Origin: Endozoicomonas sp965198415
Lineage (GTDB): Bacteria; Pseudomonadota; Gammaproteobacteria; Pseudomonadales; Endozoicomonadaceae
Reading direction: 5' to 3'
Length of the DNA stretch: 64,000 bases
NCBI GenBank assembly: GCA_965198415.1
Contig: CBDAPN010000028.1
Span: 310,001-374,000 of the forward strand
The first letter of the stretch is position 1. Every line of letters starts with the position of its first letter. Both the position numbers and the translations under genes were made by a program. Below are positions 10,001 to 20,200 of the stretch, in pieces. The notes beneath the pieces were generated by a model, which saw only the letters and a list, made by a program, of their open reading frames with translations, was not told the origin of the DNA and did no database searches.

Positions 10001-11927
10001 CAAGGTTAAGGGCAGTGAGATCAATTTTCATTACGGTGAAGATGATAACGGACAACATGGCAAGCTGATTAAAAGAACGACTAATGCAGAAGTAACAGGG
10101 GTGACACAAACCCACTTCCGCTATGGCGTATTCGGGCAGATGGTGGAATCCATCAGTACTAATCCCAAAGCGCACTATGGCGTAAGCTACAACTACAACT
10201 CTAGGGGCGAGCTATTAAAACAAGTGCAGAGTCTGGCTGAAAAAGGCCAGTTGCCTCAAAAGCATACGACGGAGTATCGCTATGATGGTATGCAGCGCCT
10301 CACCGATGAGGTACACACCGATCAAGCCACAAGCTTTCAAAAGCGCTACCGTTACGACGGCAACAACAACCTGCTCGCGGAAGAAGATCACAGCAACTGC
10401 GGGCCGGGCCAAAGCTTGCAGTATTCGTACAACAACCTCGATCAGTTGACCCATGTCAAGCTGGGTGAGGTAATAAAGCCGGTGCTGCACGATGCCAACG
10501 GACACCTGACGCAAGACCATAAAGCGACTCGGTATGAGTATGACGACGCAGGCTTTTTACTGCAGGTGCAACCGCAACAAAAGCCAGCGACCCGTTACGA
10601 ATATGGGCCAAATGGTCTGCTTAGCCACCGCACCCGTGGCGACTCCCAAAGCCATTTCTACCCTGACCACCATAAAAACATGCAAACGCTGGTGAAAGAC
10701 GGTCAATGGCGCTCGCTGGTGCGACACGGCAAAAGCATAGTCGGCAGACAAACCGAACAGGGTCTGGATCAGTTTTTAAAAGTTAATGAGAGCACCGGCG
10801 TGGTTTTGCAGCAAACCAAAGGCGACACGCAGCTAAGCCTGCTCCGCTACGACGCATATGGCAAACCGCTGCAGCGCAACCAAACAAACGACACCGAGTT
10901 CACCTGGAATCAGGAATTGACTGAACCAGAAACCGGGCTCACTTACTTACGACACCGGTTTCACCACCCTGAACTGAGGCGTTTTATCACCCGGGATAAC
11001 CTGCATATTGATAACCGCTACGCCTATGCCCACGGTGACCCGGTCAACTATGTCGACCCGATGGGGCATATGAGTCACAATGCGATTGCTGCCGTATCAA
11101 TGATTGCAATTACACTTCTTGGAGTCCTCTTGACTATACCCTCGCTCGGTGCTTCGGACGAGATTGCAGCAGCCACAAACAGCGCCACTGCTGCGGGCGC
11201 TGCTGCTGCGACCGCTGAGACGTACCAAGAGGCAGTTGAATTCCAGATTGGTTCGTCGATTTGGGCAGCTGGATTTTTCTCAGGTGGTCAAGTAGCACTT
11301 GTTAGCGGCAATAAAACAGCGGCTAAATATTTGACCATTACCAGCGACTTTATCGCTGGTATTGGTGCTGTTTCTTTATTGGCAACTGCGCCAGCGATTG
11401 TGAAGGGAGTCGTAAAAATTGCCAGAAGAATCACTTCTTTAACTTATAAGGTTGGTGCAGCAGCTTCTTCGGTGTTTCGCAAGGTGGCAAGTGCTGCTCA
11501 GGGGCTGGAGGTGGGCGAGGGTGAAACCACTCAATTACTGAGAGAAGTTGCATCCGATGGATACACAAAAGGAGGCAATTACCTTAATGAAGTGAAGAGT
11601 GAGACTGGCTTAACAACGGAAAGTTATGACGTAGAAATGCACAAAGTAACCCAGAGAGTGCGTTATTATGGAAGTACTTCTGCAGGTCACGAAAAAGTAG
11701 TGTTGAATGACTTTAGCAGCGTGGAGGGTGATACTTTCAATGCCTATAATAAGGGTGGAGTGAATTCCAACCCGGAAAAATCATTATCAGGTCGTGTGAG
11801 CGGTTCATCATCGAAAATGTCTCAATCTGTAGGTCGTGATAATCCTGCACTCGAAAACGAAGAAGGTACTAACACACCGTTTTCACAGGGCATGAATGGC
11901 TCTAAGGTATATTTCAGCGTCGATTAA
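7041..11927 (+). CDS. U2: intact Sec-exported RHS-repeat protein, class A tail
   Basis: This is a complete 1,628-residue copy and a good reference for the family. Residues 1-24 are a signal peptide with a likely AxA cleavage before VYKGSHAYNH. Residues 25-120 form the N-terminal region (TATGTLSLNYP, GLPPGWQLDLDH) resembling the entry region of other RHS proteins. YD repeats (YxYDxxGxL type, for example YQYDNRGLLTE and RQYDADGRLV) fill most of residues 200-1260. The RHS core spans about 1269-1343 and ends in DPMGH, where the usual RHS motif has DPxGL. The last 285 residues contain three hydrophobic segments, SGNK, ETTQLL (11523-11540) and DNPAL. In its scaffold it differs from the U1/U3 block (RHRVVSKMPWERK, DLNTQKERQM). 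RHS scaffolds generally form a hollow shell around a C-terminal cargo; which cargo activity applies here is unknown. Confidence 0.97.
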   Translation: MSQLLYQCRLILIGLLLFSYQATAVYKGSHAYNHIKALKVQVNTATGTLSLNYPMIKAQGVRLPLKVNLTYSFNAQGMFGLPPGWQLDLDHISEHTAELGGMQWLIDDLWQDETGFASGLKYYNQHGTRFRDKGQSASIPGYPNLNYRHVSHHKDGGRQFFSQQGLLMLMVDRFNNHVQFSYEEPIGSLKSAKLASIKDDFGNVYRFSYEPGTMIIHCPDNRVQKIYFNGEGVTRIENPLQQSYKITYINQFGRNLIHTLETPEGLITELSYDSIFYTDDRGKKQMPVVNQFKQYDHSGLKPHHEAYYNYSKEYNYTGYPLYALSRKGDSLIDSNDQSYKYSVEVTEVNGEQQRQQVYEYNYLHLPVEVRTLRQGKPHLKTTYEYAISPFKYSRSTNYDKPTKVIRYVWNGTTYTPSDKTVTTFDHYGNKLSEIRSAHDRQRQQWQDLDATFSRYFTDHYSLMAEHTRVDLLGGRAIRKSYGLAPGGKTHSHERLSWKLPHKDWQDWQQADLTHDEKGRQRSTTHHWLVKNQPGIQSISHYIRYQFDPATAQLTITKVSDQGREHKKVMDTRNSRHLKTITPKGEVTAYTYDLLNRLLTQTDPAGYVTRRTYETFSTDGQNSVTTQSPLGDTRRTIHDASNRAIRQQDLHKGQWRNLSSQSYNAFGKVDSKTDILGLSTLFVYDDLGRRTSTSDPWGNEHRIEYNDPAMTTTTRINGRQHRVVSKMPWERKLITRHYPVTNNPHDQASEFVENTVVYDAHKKVISRTSALVDLNTQKERQMITNHLRYDAQHNLIASDTHSWDGLHGIKTREYDLLNNIYTWHKTLKTPEHTSSHTGYRYLYDSDGLLAQIESPIKADGSRLYLKHRYDKNGQEIEKILQNGHSIHYQYDNRGLLTEHAWNRHQKRHAIRRQYDADGRLVKLSDIDGHTMSYRYTPNGRLLEMRYPDDRSLSYTLDNYDRIITQKDANQTEQHFVYKPEDNGRLSSLKVKGSEINFHYGEDDNGQHGKLIKRTTNAEVTGVTQTHFRYGVFGQMVESISTNPKAHYGVSYNYNSRGELLKQVQSLAEKGQLPQKHTTEYRYDGMQRLTDEVHTDQATSFQKRYRYDGNNNLLAEEDHSNCGPGQSLQYSYNNLDQLTHVKLGEVIKPVLHDANGHLTQDHKATRYEYDDAGFLLQVQPQQKPATRYEYGPNGLLSHRTRGDSQSHFYPDHHKNMQTLVKDGQWRSLVRHGKSIVGRQTEQGLDQFLKVNESTGVVLQQTKGDTQLSLLRYDAYGKPLQRNQTNDTEFTWNQELTEPETGLTYLRHRFHHPELRRFITRDNLHIDNRYAYAHGDPVNYVDPMGHMSHNAIAAVSMIAITLLGVLLTIPSLGASDEIAAATNSATAAGAAAATAETYQEAVEFQIGSSIWAAGFFSGGQVALVSGNKTAAKYLTITSDFIAGIGAVSLLATAPAIVKGVVKIARRITSLTYKVGAAASSVFRKVASAAQGLEVGEGETTQLLREVASDGYTKGGNYLNEVKSETGLTTESYDVEMHKVTQRVRYYGSTSAGHEKVVLNDFSSVEGDTFNAYNKGGVNSNPEKSLSGRVSGSSSKMSQSVGRDNPALENEEGTNTPFSQGMNGSKVYFSVD

Positions 11928-11966
11928 TTTACTAATTCAGGGCATCAATTTTATTTTATTAACTGG

Positions 11967-11991
11967 TGGCGCACTCATTAAAAGTGCGTCA
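11967..11991 (+). terminator. Spacer hairpin after U2
   Basis: TGGCGCACT / AGTGCGTCA, loop of 7, 40 bp after the stop, with no T-run. The sequence after the hairpin (GAGTTCTTCTCC) already departs from the two preceding spacers. Confidence 0.4.
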
Positions 11992-12090
11992 GTTACGGAG
12001 TTCTTCTCCTCTTTAAAAAATCCTTTGATTTATTTCAAGGTGTACCCAGCCATGATACTCATACCATTTTCACTAAACCTCGCCTCTTTA

Positions 12091-12126
12091 TTTCATAATG
12101 TAACAACCGCTTCTAAAGTGTATTAA
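12091..12126 (+). promoter_or_regulatory. Conserved upstream block before U3 (candidate promoter)
   Basis: Family block with one change in the -35-like hexamer (GTAACA instead of GTGACA); TATTAA is kept at 12121-12126. AGGGG precedes the ATG at 12155. Confidence 0.42.
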
Positions 12127-12154
12127 GCCAACCAATGCTTTATAGGGGTGTACG

Positions 12155-15100
12155 ATGTCACAGGTATTGTATCAATGCAGACTGATACTCATTGGCCTAT
12201 TGCTGTTTTCTTATCAAGCTATTGCTGTTTACAAAGGCAGCCATGCTTATAATCATATCAAGACACTCAAAGTACAAGTAAATACCGCCACCGGCACACT
12301 CAGTCTTAACTATCCTATGATTAAAGCGCAGGGGGTACGGCTGCCTCTGAAAGTGAACCTGACCTATAGCTTTAATGCCCGGGGCATGTTTGGCCTGCCC
12401 CCGGGCTGGCAGCTGGATTTGGATCATATTAGTGAGCATACCGCCGAACTCGGCGGTATGCAGTGGCTGATTGATGATTTATGGCAGGATGAAACCGGCT
12501 TCGCTTCGGGACTTAAATATTACAACCAGCATGGCACGCGCTTTCGTGATAAAGGTCAGTCGGCGTCTATTCCCGGCTATCCAAACCTGAACTATCGCCA
12601 CGTATCTCATCATAAAGACGGCGGTCGTCAGTTTTTTTCCCATCAGGGGTTATTGATGCTGATGGTTGACCGCTTTAATAACCATGTGCAATTCAGCTAC
12701 GAAGAACCCATTGGTAGTCTTGAGTCGGCAAAACTGGCCAGCATTAAAGACGATTTTGGCAACGTTTACCGATTCAGTTATGAACCAGGTACCATGATTA
12801 TTCACTGCCCCGATAACCGGGTGCAAAAGATTTACTTTAATGGGGAGGGGGTCACCAGAATTGAGAACCCATTACAGCAAAGCTATAAAATCACCTATAT
12901 CAACAAATTTGGCAGAAACCTGATACGTACTTTGGAAACGCCTGAAGGGCTCCTTACTGAATTGAGTTATGACAGTATTTTTTACACCGACGACGGTGGT
13001 AAAAAGCAAATGCCGGTGGTTAACCAGTTCAAACAGTATGACCACTCTGACCTGAAACCCCATCATGAAGCCTATTACAAGTACAGCAAAGATTATAACT
13101 ACACCGGCTATCCCTTGTACGCTCTATCCAGCAGGGGTGACAGTCTGATTGACAGCAATGATCAGTCCTACAAATACAGAGTGGAAGTTACAGAGGTTAA
13201 CGGTGAACAGCAGCGTCAGCAGGTTTATGAATACAATTATCTGCACCTGCCGGTTGAGGTGCGAACCCTACGACAGGGGAAGCCTTATCTGAAAACCACT
13301 TTTGAGTATGCGATCTCACCGTTTAAATACAGTCGCTCAACCAATTACGACAAACCCACCAAAGTGATCCGTTACGTTTGGAATGGCACGACCTATACAC
13401 CCAGTGACAAAACCGTCACCACCTTCGACCGTTATGGCAACAAACTGAGTGAGATCCGTTCAGCCTATGACCGCCAGCGCCAACAGTGGCAAGACCTTGA
13501 TGCCACTTTCAGTCGCTATTTCACCGACCATTACAGCCTGTTGGCGGAACACACCCGGGTTGACTTGCTGGAAGGCAGAGCCATTCGCAAAAGCTATGGG
13601 CTGGCTGCAGGTGGCAAAACGCACAGCCATGAGCGCCTGTCCTGGAAATTGCCCCATAAAGACTGGCAAGACTGGCAGCAAGCGGACTTAACCCACGATG
13701 AAAAAGGACGACGACGCTCCACTACCCACCACTGGCTGGTAACAAACCAGCCGGGCATTCAATCAGTAAGCCACCACACCCGTTATCAATTCGACCCCGC
13801 CACTGCCCAGCTGACCATCACCAAAGTGAGCGATCAGGGACGTGAGCATACAAAAGTTATGGATACCCGTAACTCCAGGCACCTGAAAACCATCACCCCC
13901 AAGGGTGAAGTCACTGCCTACACGTATGATCTTCTGAATCGTCCCCTTACCCAGACCGACCCGGCAGGCTACGTCATCCGCCGTACCTACGAAACGTTCA
14001 GTACCGACGGACAAAACAGCGTCACCACGCAGAGCCCTTTAGGTGATACACGACGGACGATTCACGATGCATCCAAGCGTTCTATTCGCCAGCAGGATCT
14101 GCACAAAGGGCAGTGGCGCACCCTATCCAGCCAGTCTTACAATGCCTTTGGCAAAGTAGACAGCAAAACCGATATTCTTGGCCTCACCACCCTCTTTGCC
14201 TACGATGATCTGGGTCGGCGCACCAGCACCAGCGACCCTTGGGGGAATGAACACCGAATTGACTACAACGACCCGGCGATGACCACCACCGCCCTCATCA
14301 ACGGGCGCCAACATCAAGTGGTCAGTAAGGTGCCCTGGGAGCGCAAACGGATTACCCGACACTACCCGGTAACCAACAACCGCCACGATCAGGCCACTGA
14401 ATTCGTGGAAAACACCGTGGTACACGATGCCCATAAAAAAGCAATTAGCACGACGTCGGCACTGGTTGACCTTCAAACCTACAAAAAACGGGAAATGGTC
14501 ACTAACTTTATGCACTACGACGCCAACCACAACCTGATTGCCTCAGATACCAAAACCTGGGATGGCCTGCATGGCTTCAAAACTAGGGAGTACGATCTGC
14601 TGAACAAACTCTATAGCTGGCACAAGACGCTAAAAACGCCAGAACACACCAGCAGCCATAAAGGCTATCGCTACCTATATGACAGCGATGGTTTATTAGC
14701 GCAGATAGAATCCCCAAAAAAATCTGATGGTAGTCGTCTTTACCTGAAACACCGCTATGACAAAAACGGTCGGGAAATAGAGAAAATCCTGCAAAACGGC
14801 CATAGCATCCATTATCAATACGACAACCGGGGTTTACTGACCGAACACGCCTGGAACCGGCATCAGAAGCGCCACGCCATCCGCCGTCAGTACGATGCTG
14901 ATGGTCGGCTGGTTAAGTTAAGCGACAGCGACGGGCGTACCATGAGCTATCGCTATACACCCAACGGGCGGCTGCTGGAGATGCGTTACCCGGATGACCG
15001 CTCGCTTAGCTATACCCTCGATAACTACGACCGCATCATTACCCAAAAAGACGCTAATCAGACCGAACAGCACTTCGTTTATAAGCCAGAAGACAAAGGC

Positions 15101-17011
15101 CGTTTATCCAGCCTCAAAGTTAAGGGCAGTGAGATCAATTTTCATTACGGTGAAGATGATAATGGACAACATGGCAAGCTGATTAAAAGAACGACTAACG
15201 CAGAAGCAACAGGGGTAACACAAACCCACTTACGCTATGGCGTATTCGGGCAGATGGTGGAATCCATCAGTGCTAATCCTAAAGCGCACTATGGCGTAAG
15301 CTACAACTACAACCCTAGGGGCGAGCTATTAAAACAAGTGCAGAGTCTGGCTGAAAAAGGCCAGCTGCCTCAAAAGCATACGACGGAGTATCGCTATGAT
15401 GGCATGCAGCGCCTCACCGATGAGGTGCACACTGATCAAGCCACAAGCTTTCAAAAGCGCTACCGTTACGACGGCAACAACAACCTGCTCGCAGAAGAAG
15501 ATCACAGCAACTGCGGGCCGGGCCAAAGCTTGCAGTATTCGTATAACAACCTCGATCAGCTGACCCATGTCAAGGTGGGTGAGGTGATAAAGCCGGTGCT
15601 GCACGATGCCAACGGACACCTGACGCAAGACCATAAAGCGACTCAATATGAGTATGACGACGCAGGCTTTTTACTGCAGGTGCAACCGCAACAAAAACCA
15701 GTGACCCGTTACGAATATGGGCCAAACGGCCTGCTTAGCCACCGTACCCGTGGCGACTCCCAAAGCCATTTCTACCCCGACCACCATAAAAACATGCAAA
15801 CGCTGGTGAAAGACGGTCAGTGGCGCTCGCTGGTGCGACACGGTAAAAGCATAGTCGGCAGACAAACCGAACAGGGTCTGGATCAGTTTTTCAAAGTCAA
15901 TGAGAGCACCGGCGTGGTTTTGCAGCAAACCAAAGGCGAAACGCAGCTAAGCCTGCACCGCTACGACGCTTATGGCAAACCGCTGCAGCGCAACCAAACA
16001 AACGACACCGAGTTCACCTGGAATCAGGAATTGACCGAACCAGAAACCGGGCTCACTTACTTACGACACCGGTTTCACCACCCTGAACTGAGGCGTTTTA
16101 TCACCCGGGATAACCTGCATATTGATAACCGCTATGCCTATGCCCACGGCGACCCGATCAACTATATCGACCCAACGGGTCATCTGAGGGAGGATGTGGT
16201 TTCAGCCATAGCAACGATTGCAGTGACATTCGTTGCTTTCCTCCTGAGCATACCCACATTGGGTGCTTCGGACGAGGTTGCAGCAGCCACAGATACCGCC
16301 TCTGCTTGGACTAATTTTATGGCGAACCTTACTGAGAGCACTAATGCTTCTACAAATTTTGCTGTACCACAATTTGCCTTATCGTTAACGTCATCCATGT
16401 TTTTGGGAGGTTCTCAACTGGCACTTAATTCGGGCAATAAAATGTTGTCGAGATATATGTCATTTGCCAGCAATATGCTGGGTATTTTTGGAATAATAAC
16501 TGTCGCGGCAAGTGCGCCAAGGATCGCGTTGGGCACCATAAAAATAGGCCAAAAGATAGCTTCTGTGACTTCTAAAGTTGGTGCGGCAGCTTCTTCGGTG
16601 TTTCGTAAGGCGGCTTTAGAGGGGCTGGAGGATGGCGAGAGTGAAACCACTCAATTACTTGATAAATTTGCCTCCGATGAATACACAAAAGGAGGCAAAT
16701 ACCTTAATGAAGCGAAGGGTGAGACTGGCACAACATCCGAAAGTTATTACACAAAAATGAAAAAAATAGGCCCGGAATTGGTGGAGAATAAAAGTATGTA
16801 TACTGCTCCACAAAAAGTATTTCTTGATGAAGTTGGTAGTGAGCAAGGTGGTGTTTCCAATGCTTATAATGAGAGTGGGGTGGGCTCCTCCTTGAATTCC
16901 CACTCAGACGAATTACTTTCAGGTGATATGAATGATTCATTACCGAAAACGTCTGAATCGTTTAATTATGACAATCCTATGTTTATTAAGGAACAAGGCG
17001 ATAGCCTATGA
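12155..17011 (+). CDS. U3: intact RHS-repeat protein, class A tail with YDNPMF
   Basis: The product is 1,618 residues from the ATG at 12155. Its signal peptide has Tyr where U1 has Cys (LLLFSYQAIA). From about residue 540 to 870 the protein is almost identical to U1 but not to the intervening U2 (shared TTTALINGRQHQ, NNRHDQATEF, DLQTYKKREM). The core ends in DPTGH (16169-16183) and the extension has 275 residues. Its hydrophobic module is its own version (REDVVSAIATIAVTFVAFLLS, then LGGSQLALNSGNK). The tail carries ETTQLL (16643-16660) and ends with YDNPMF (16967-16984), which fits the FxNPx[YF]-type consensus recognised by eukaryotic PTB or endocytic adaptors. The final residues (IKEQGDSL) differ from U0-U2. 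Function of the tail is not known. Confidence 0.97.
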   Translation: MSQVLYQCRLILIGLLLFSYQAIAVYKGSHAYNHIKTLKVQVNTATGTLSLNYPMIKAQGVRLPLKVNLTYSFNARGMFGLPPGWQLDLDHISEHTAELGGMQWLIDDLWQDETGFASGLKYYNQHGTRFRDKGQSASIPGYPNLNYRHVSHHKDGGRQFFSHQGLLMLMVDRFNNHVQFSYEEPIGSLESAKLASIKDDFGNVYRFSYEPGTMIIHCPDNRVQKIYFNGEGVTRIENPLQQSYKITYINKFGRNLIRTLETPEGLLTELSYDSIFYTDDGGKKQMPVVNQFKQYDHSDLKPHHEAYYKYSKDYNYTGYPLYALSSRGDSLIDSNDQSYKYRVEVTEVNGEQQRQQVYEYNYLHLPVEVRTLRQGKPYLKTTFEYAISPFKYSRSTNYDKPTKVIRYVWNGTTYTPSDKTVTTFDRYGNKLSEIRSAYDRQRQQWQDLDATFSRYFTDHYSLLAEHTRVDLLEGRAIRKSYGLAAGGKTHSHERLSWKLPHKDWQDWQQADLTHDEKGRRRSTTHHWLVTNQPGIQSVSHHTRYQFDPATAQLTITKVSDQGREHTKVMDTRNSRHLKTITPKGEVTAYTYDLLNRPLTQTDPAGYVIRRTYETFSTDGQNSVTTQSPLGDTRRTIHDASKRSIRQQDLHKGQWRTLSSQSYNAFGKVDSKTDILGLTTLFAYDDLGRRTSTSDPWGNEHRIDYNDPAMTTTALINGRQHQVVSKVPWERKRITRHYPVTNNRHDQATEFVENTVVHDAHKKAISTTSALVDLQTYKKREMVTNFMHYDANHNLIASDTKTWDGLHGFKTREYDLLNKLYSWHKTLKTPEHTSSHKGYRYLYDSDGLLAQIESPKKSDGSRLYLKHRYDKNGREIEKILQNGHSIHYQYDNRGLLTEHAWNRHQKRHAIRRQYDADGRLVKLSDSDGRTMSYRYTPNGRLLEMRYPDDRSLSYTLDNYDRIITQKDANQTEQHFVYKPEDKGRLSSLKVKGSEINFHYGEDDNGQHGKLIKRTTNAEATGVTQTHLRYGVFGQMVESISANPKAHYGVSYNYNPRGELLKQVQSLAEKGQLPQKHTTEYRYDGMQRLTDEVHTDQATSFQKRYRYDGNNNLLAEEDHSNCGPGQSLQYSYNNLDQLTHVKVGEVIKPVLHDANGHLTQDHKATQYEYDDAGFLLQVQPQQKPVTRYEYGPNGLLSHRTRGDSQSHFYPDHHKNMQTLVKDGQWRSLVRHGKSIVGRQTEQGLDQFFKVNESTGVVLQQTKGETQLSLHRYDAYGKPLQRNQTNDTEFTWNQELTEPETGLTYLRHRFHHPELRRFITRDNLHIDNRYAYAHGDPINYIDPTGHLREDVVSAIATIAVTFVAFLLSIPTLGASDEVAAATDTASAWTNFMANLTESTNASTNFAVPQFALSLTSSMFLGGSQLALNSGNKMLSRYMSFASNMLGIFGIITVAASAPRIALGTIKIGQKIASVTSKVGAAASSVFRKAALEGLEDGESETTQLLDKFASDEYTKGGKYLNEAKGETGTTSESYYTKMKKIGPELVENKSMYTAPQKVFLDEVGSEQGGVSNAYNESGVGSSLNSHSDELLSGDMNDSLPKTSESFNYDNPMFIKEQGDSL

Positions 17012-17105
17012 CTTTATAAAGAACGGGAATAGCTCTGAACCTATGATATTTTCAGCTTCTATTTATTGACGAATTCAGGAATATCAACTTTGCTTTGTTA
17101 ACTGG

Positions 17106-17130
17106 TGGCGCACTAATCAAAAGTGCGCCA
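17106..17130 (+). terminator. Spacer hairpin after U3 (perfect 9-bp stem)
   Basis: TGGCGCACT and AGTGCGCCA form a perfect 9-bp stem with loop AATCAAA. The U0-U2 copies have a G-U pair at the same position, so the stem, rather than the exact sequence, is what is kept. It lies about 95 bp past the stop and no T-run follows. Confidence 0.45.
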
Positions 17131-17229
17131 GCTACAGAGTTATTCCCTTTTTCAGCAAATCATTTGATTTATTTCAAGGTGTACCAAAACCTGATACTCA
17201 TACCGACTTCACTAAAATTCGTACCTTTA

Positions 17230-17265
17230 TTTCATAATGTGACAACCGCTTCTAAAGTGTATTAA
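17230..17265 (+). promoter_or_regulatory. Conserved upstream block before U4 (candidate promoter)
   Basis: Exact family block with GTGACA and TATTAA 15 bp apart. The start region is GGGGTGTATGATGTC, giving two tandem ATG codons. Confidence 0.45.
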
Positions 17266-17293
17266 GCCAACCATTGCTTTATAGGGGTGTATG

Positions 17294-20200
17294 ATGTCAC
17301 AGGTATTGTATCAATGCAGACTGATACTCATTGGCCTATTGCTGTTATCTTATCAAGCTATTGCTGTTTACAAAGGCAGCCATGCTTATAACCATCTCAA
17401 GACACTCAAAGTACAGGTAAATACCGCCACCGGCACACTCAGTCTTAACTATCCTATGATTAAAGCGCAGGGAGTACGGTTGCCCCTGAAATTAAACCTG
17501 ACCTACAGCTTTAATACCCCGGGCATGTTTGGCCTGCCCTCGGGCTGGCAGTTCGATCTGGATCATATTACCGAGCATACCGCCGAACTCGGTGGTATGC
17601 AGTGGCTGATTGATGATTTATGGCAGGATGAAACCGGCTTCGCTTCCGGACTTAAATATTACAACCAGCATGGCACGCGCTTTCGTGATAAAGGGCAATC
17701 TGCGCCTATTCCCGGCTATCCAAACCTGAACTATCGCCACGTATCTCATCACAAAGACGGCAGTCGTCAATTTTTTTCCCATCAGGGGTTGTTGATGCTA
17801 ACGGTTGACCGCTTTAATAACCATGTGCAATTCAGCTACGAAGAACCCATTGGCAGTCTTGAGTCAGCAAAACTGGCCAGCATTAAAGACGATTTTGGCA
17901 ACGTTTACCGCTTCAGTTATGAACCGGGTACCATGATTATTCACTGCCCCGATAATCGGGTGCAAAAGATTTACTTTAATGGGGAGGGGGTCACCAGAAT
18001 TGAGAACCCGTTACAGCAAAGTTATAAAATCACCTATATCAACAAATTTGGCAGAAACCTGATACATACTATCGAAACGCCTGAAGGGCTTATTACTGAA
18101 CTGAGCTATGACAGTATTTTTTACACCGACGACGGTGGTAAAAAGCAAATGCCGGTGGTTAACCTGTTCAAACAGTATGACCACTCTGACTTGAAACCCC
18201 ATCATGAAGCCTATTACAAGTACAGCAAAGATTATAACTACACCGGCTACCCCATGTACGCTCTATCCAGCAAGGGTGACAGTCTGATTGACAGTAATGA
18301 TCAGTCTTACAGATACAGTGTGGAGGTCATACAGGTTAACGGTGAACAGCAGCGTCAGCAGGTTTATGAATACAATTATCTGCACCTGCCGATTGAGGTG
18401 CGAACCCTACGACAGGGGAAGCCTTATCTGAAAACCGCTTTTGAGTATGCGATCTCACCGTTTAAATACAGTCGCTCAACCAATTACGACAAACCCACCA
18501 AAGTGATCCGTTACGTTTGGAATGGCACTACCTATACACCCAGTGACAAAACCGTCACCACCTTCGACCATTATGGCAACAAACTGAGTGAGATCCGTTC
18601 AGCCTATGACCGCCAGCGCCAACAGTGGCAAGCCGTTGATGCCAATTTCAGTCGCTATTTCACCGACCATTACAGCCTGTTGGCGGAACACACCCGGGTT
18701 GACTTGCTGGGGGGCAGAGCCATTCGCAAAAGCTATGGGCTGGCTGCAGGTGGCAAAACGCACAGCCATGAGCGCCTGTCCTGGAAATTGCCCCATAAAG
18801 ACTGGCAAGACTGGCAGCAAGCGGATTTAACCCACGATGAGAAAGGACGACGACGCTCCACTACCCACCACTGGCTGGTAACAAACCAGCCGGGCATTCA
18901 ATCAGTAAGCCACCACACCCGTTATCAATTCGACCCCGCCACTGCCCAGCTGACCATCACCAAAGTGAGCGATCAGGGGCGTGAACATACAAAAGTTATG
19001 GATACCCGTAACTCCAGGCACCTGAAAACCATCACCCCCAAGGGTGAAGTCACTGCCTACACTTATGATCTTCTGAATCGTCCCCTCACCCAGACCGACC
19101 CGGCAGGCTACGTCATCCGCCGTACCTACGAAACGTTCAGTACCGACGGACAAAACAGCGTCACCACGCAGAGCCCTTTAGGTGATACACGACGGACGAT
19201 TCACGATGCATCCAAGCGTTCTATTCGCCAGCAGGATCTGCACAAAGGGCAGTGGCGCACCCTATCCAGCCAGTCTTACAATGCCTTTGGCAAAGTAGAC
19301 AGCAAAAGCGATATTCTTGGCCTCACCACCCTCTTTGCCTACGATGATCTGGGTCGGCGTACCAGCACCAGCGACCCTTGGGGGAATGAACACCGAATTG
19401 ACTACAACGACCCCGCCATGACCACCACCACCCGCATCAACGGGCGCCAACATCAAGTGGTCAGTAAGGTGCCCTGGGAGCGCAAACGGATTACCCGACA
19501 CTACCCGGTAACCAACAACCCCCACGATCAGGCCACTGAATTCGTGGAAAACACCGTGGTACACGATGTCCATAAAAAAGCAATTAGCACGACGTCGGCA
19601 CTGGTTGACCTTCAAACCTACAAAAAACGGGAAATGGTCACTAACTTTATGCACTACGACGCCAACCACAACCTGATTGCCTCAGATACCAAAACCTGGG
19701 ATGGCCTGCATGGCTTCAAAACTAGGGAGTACGATCTGCTGAACAAACTCTATACCTGGCACAAGACGCTAAAAACGCCAGAACACACCAGCAGCCATAC
19801 AGGCTACCGCTACCTATATGACAGCGATGGTTTATTAGCGCAGATAGAATCCCCAAAAAAAGCTGATGGTAGTCGTCTTTACCTGAAACACCGCTATGAC
19901 AAAAACGGTCGGGAAATAGAGAAAATCCTGCAAAACGGCCATAGCATCCATTATCAATACGACAACCGGGGTTTACTGACCGAACACGCCTGGAATCGGC
20001 ATCAGAAGCGCCACGCCATCCGCCGTCAGTACGATGCCGATGGTCGGCTGGTTAAGTTAAGCGACAGCGACGGGCGTACCATGAGCTATCGCTATACGCC
20101 CAACGGGCGGCTGCTGGAGATGCGTTACCCGGATGACCGCTCGCTTAGCTATACCCTCGATAACTACGACCGCATCATTACCCAAAAAGACGCCAATCAG

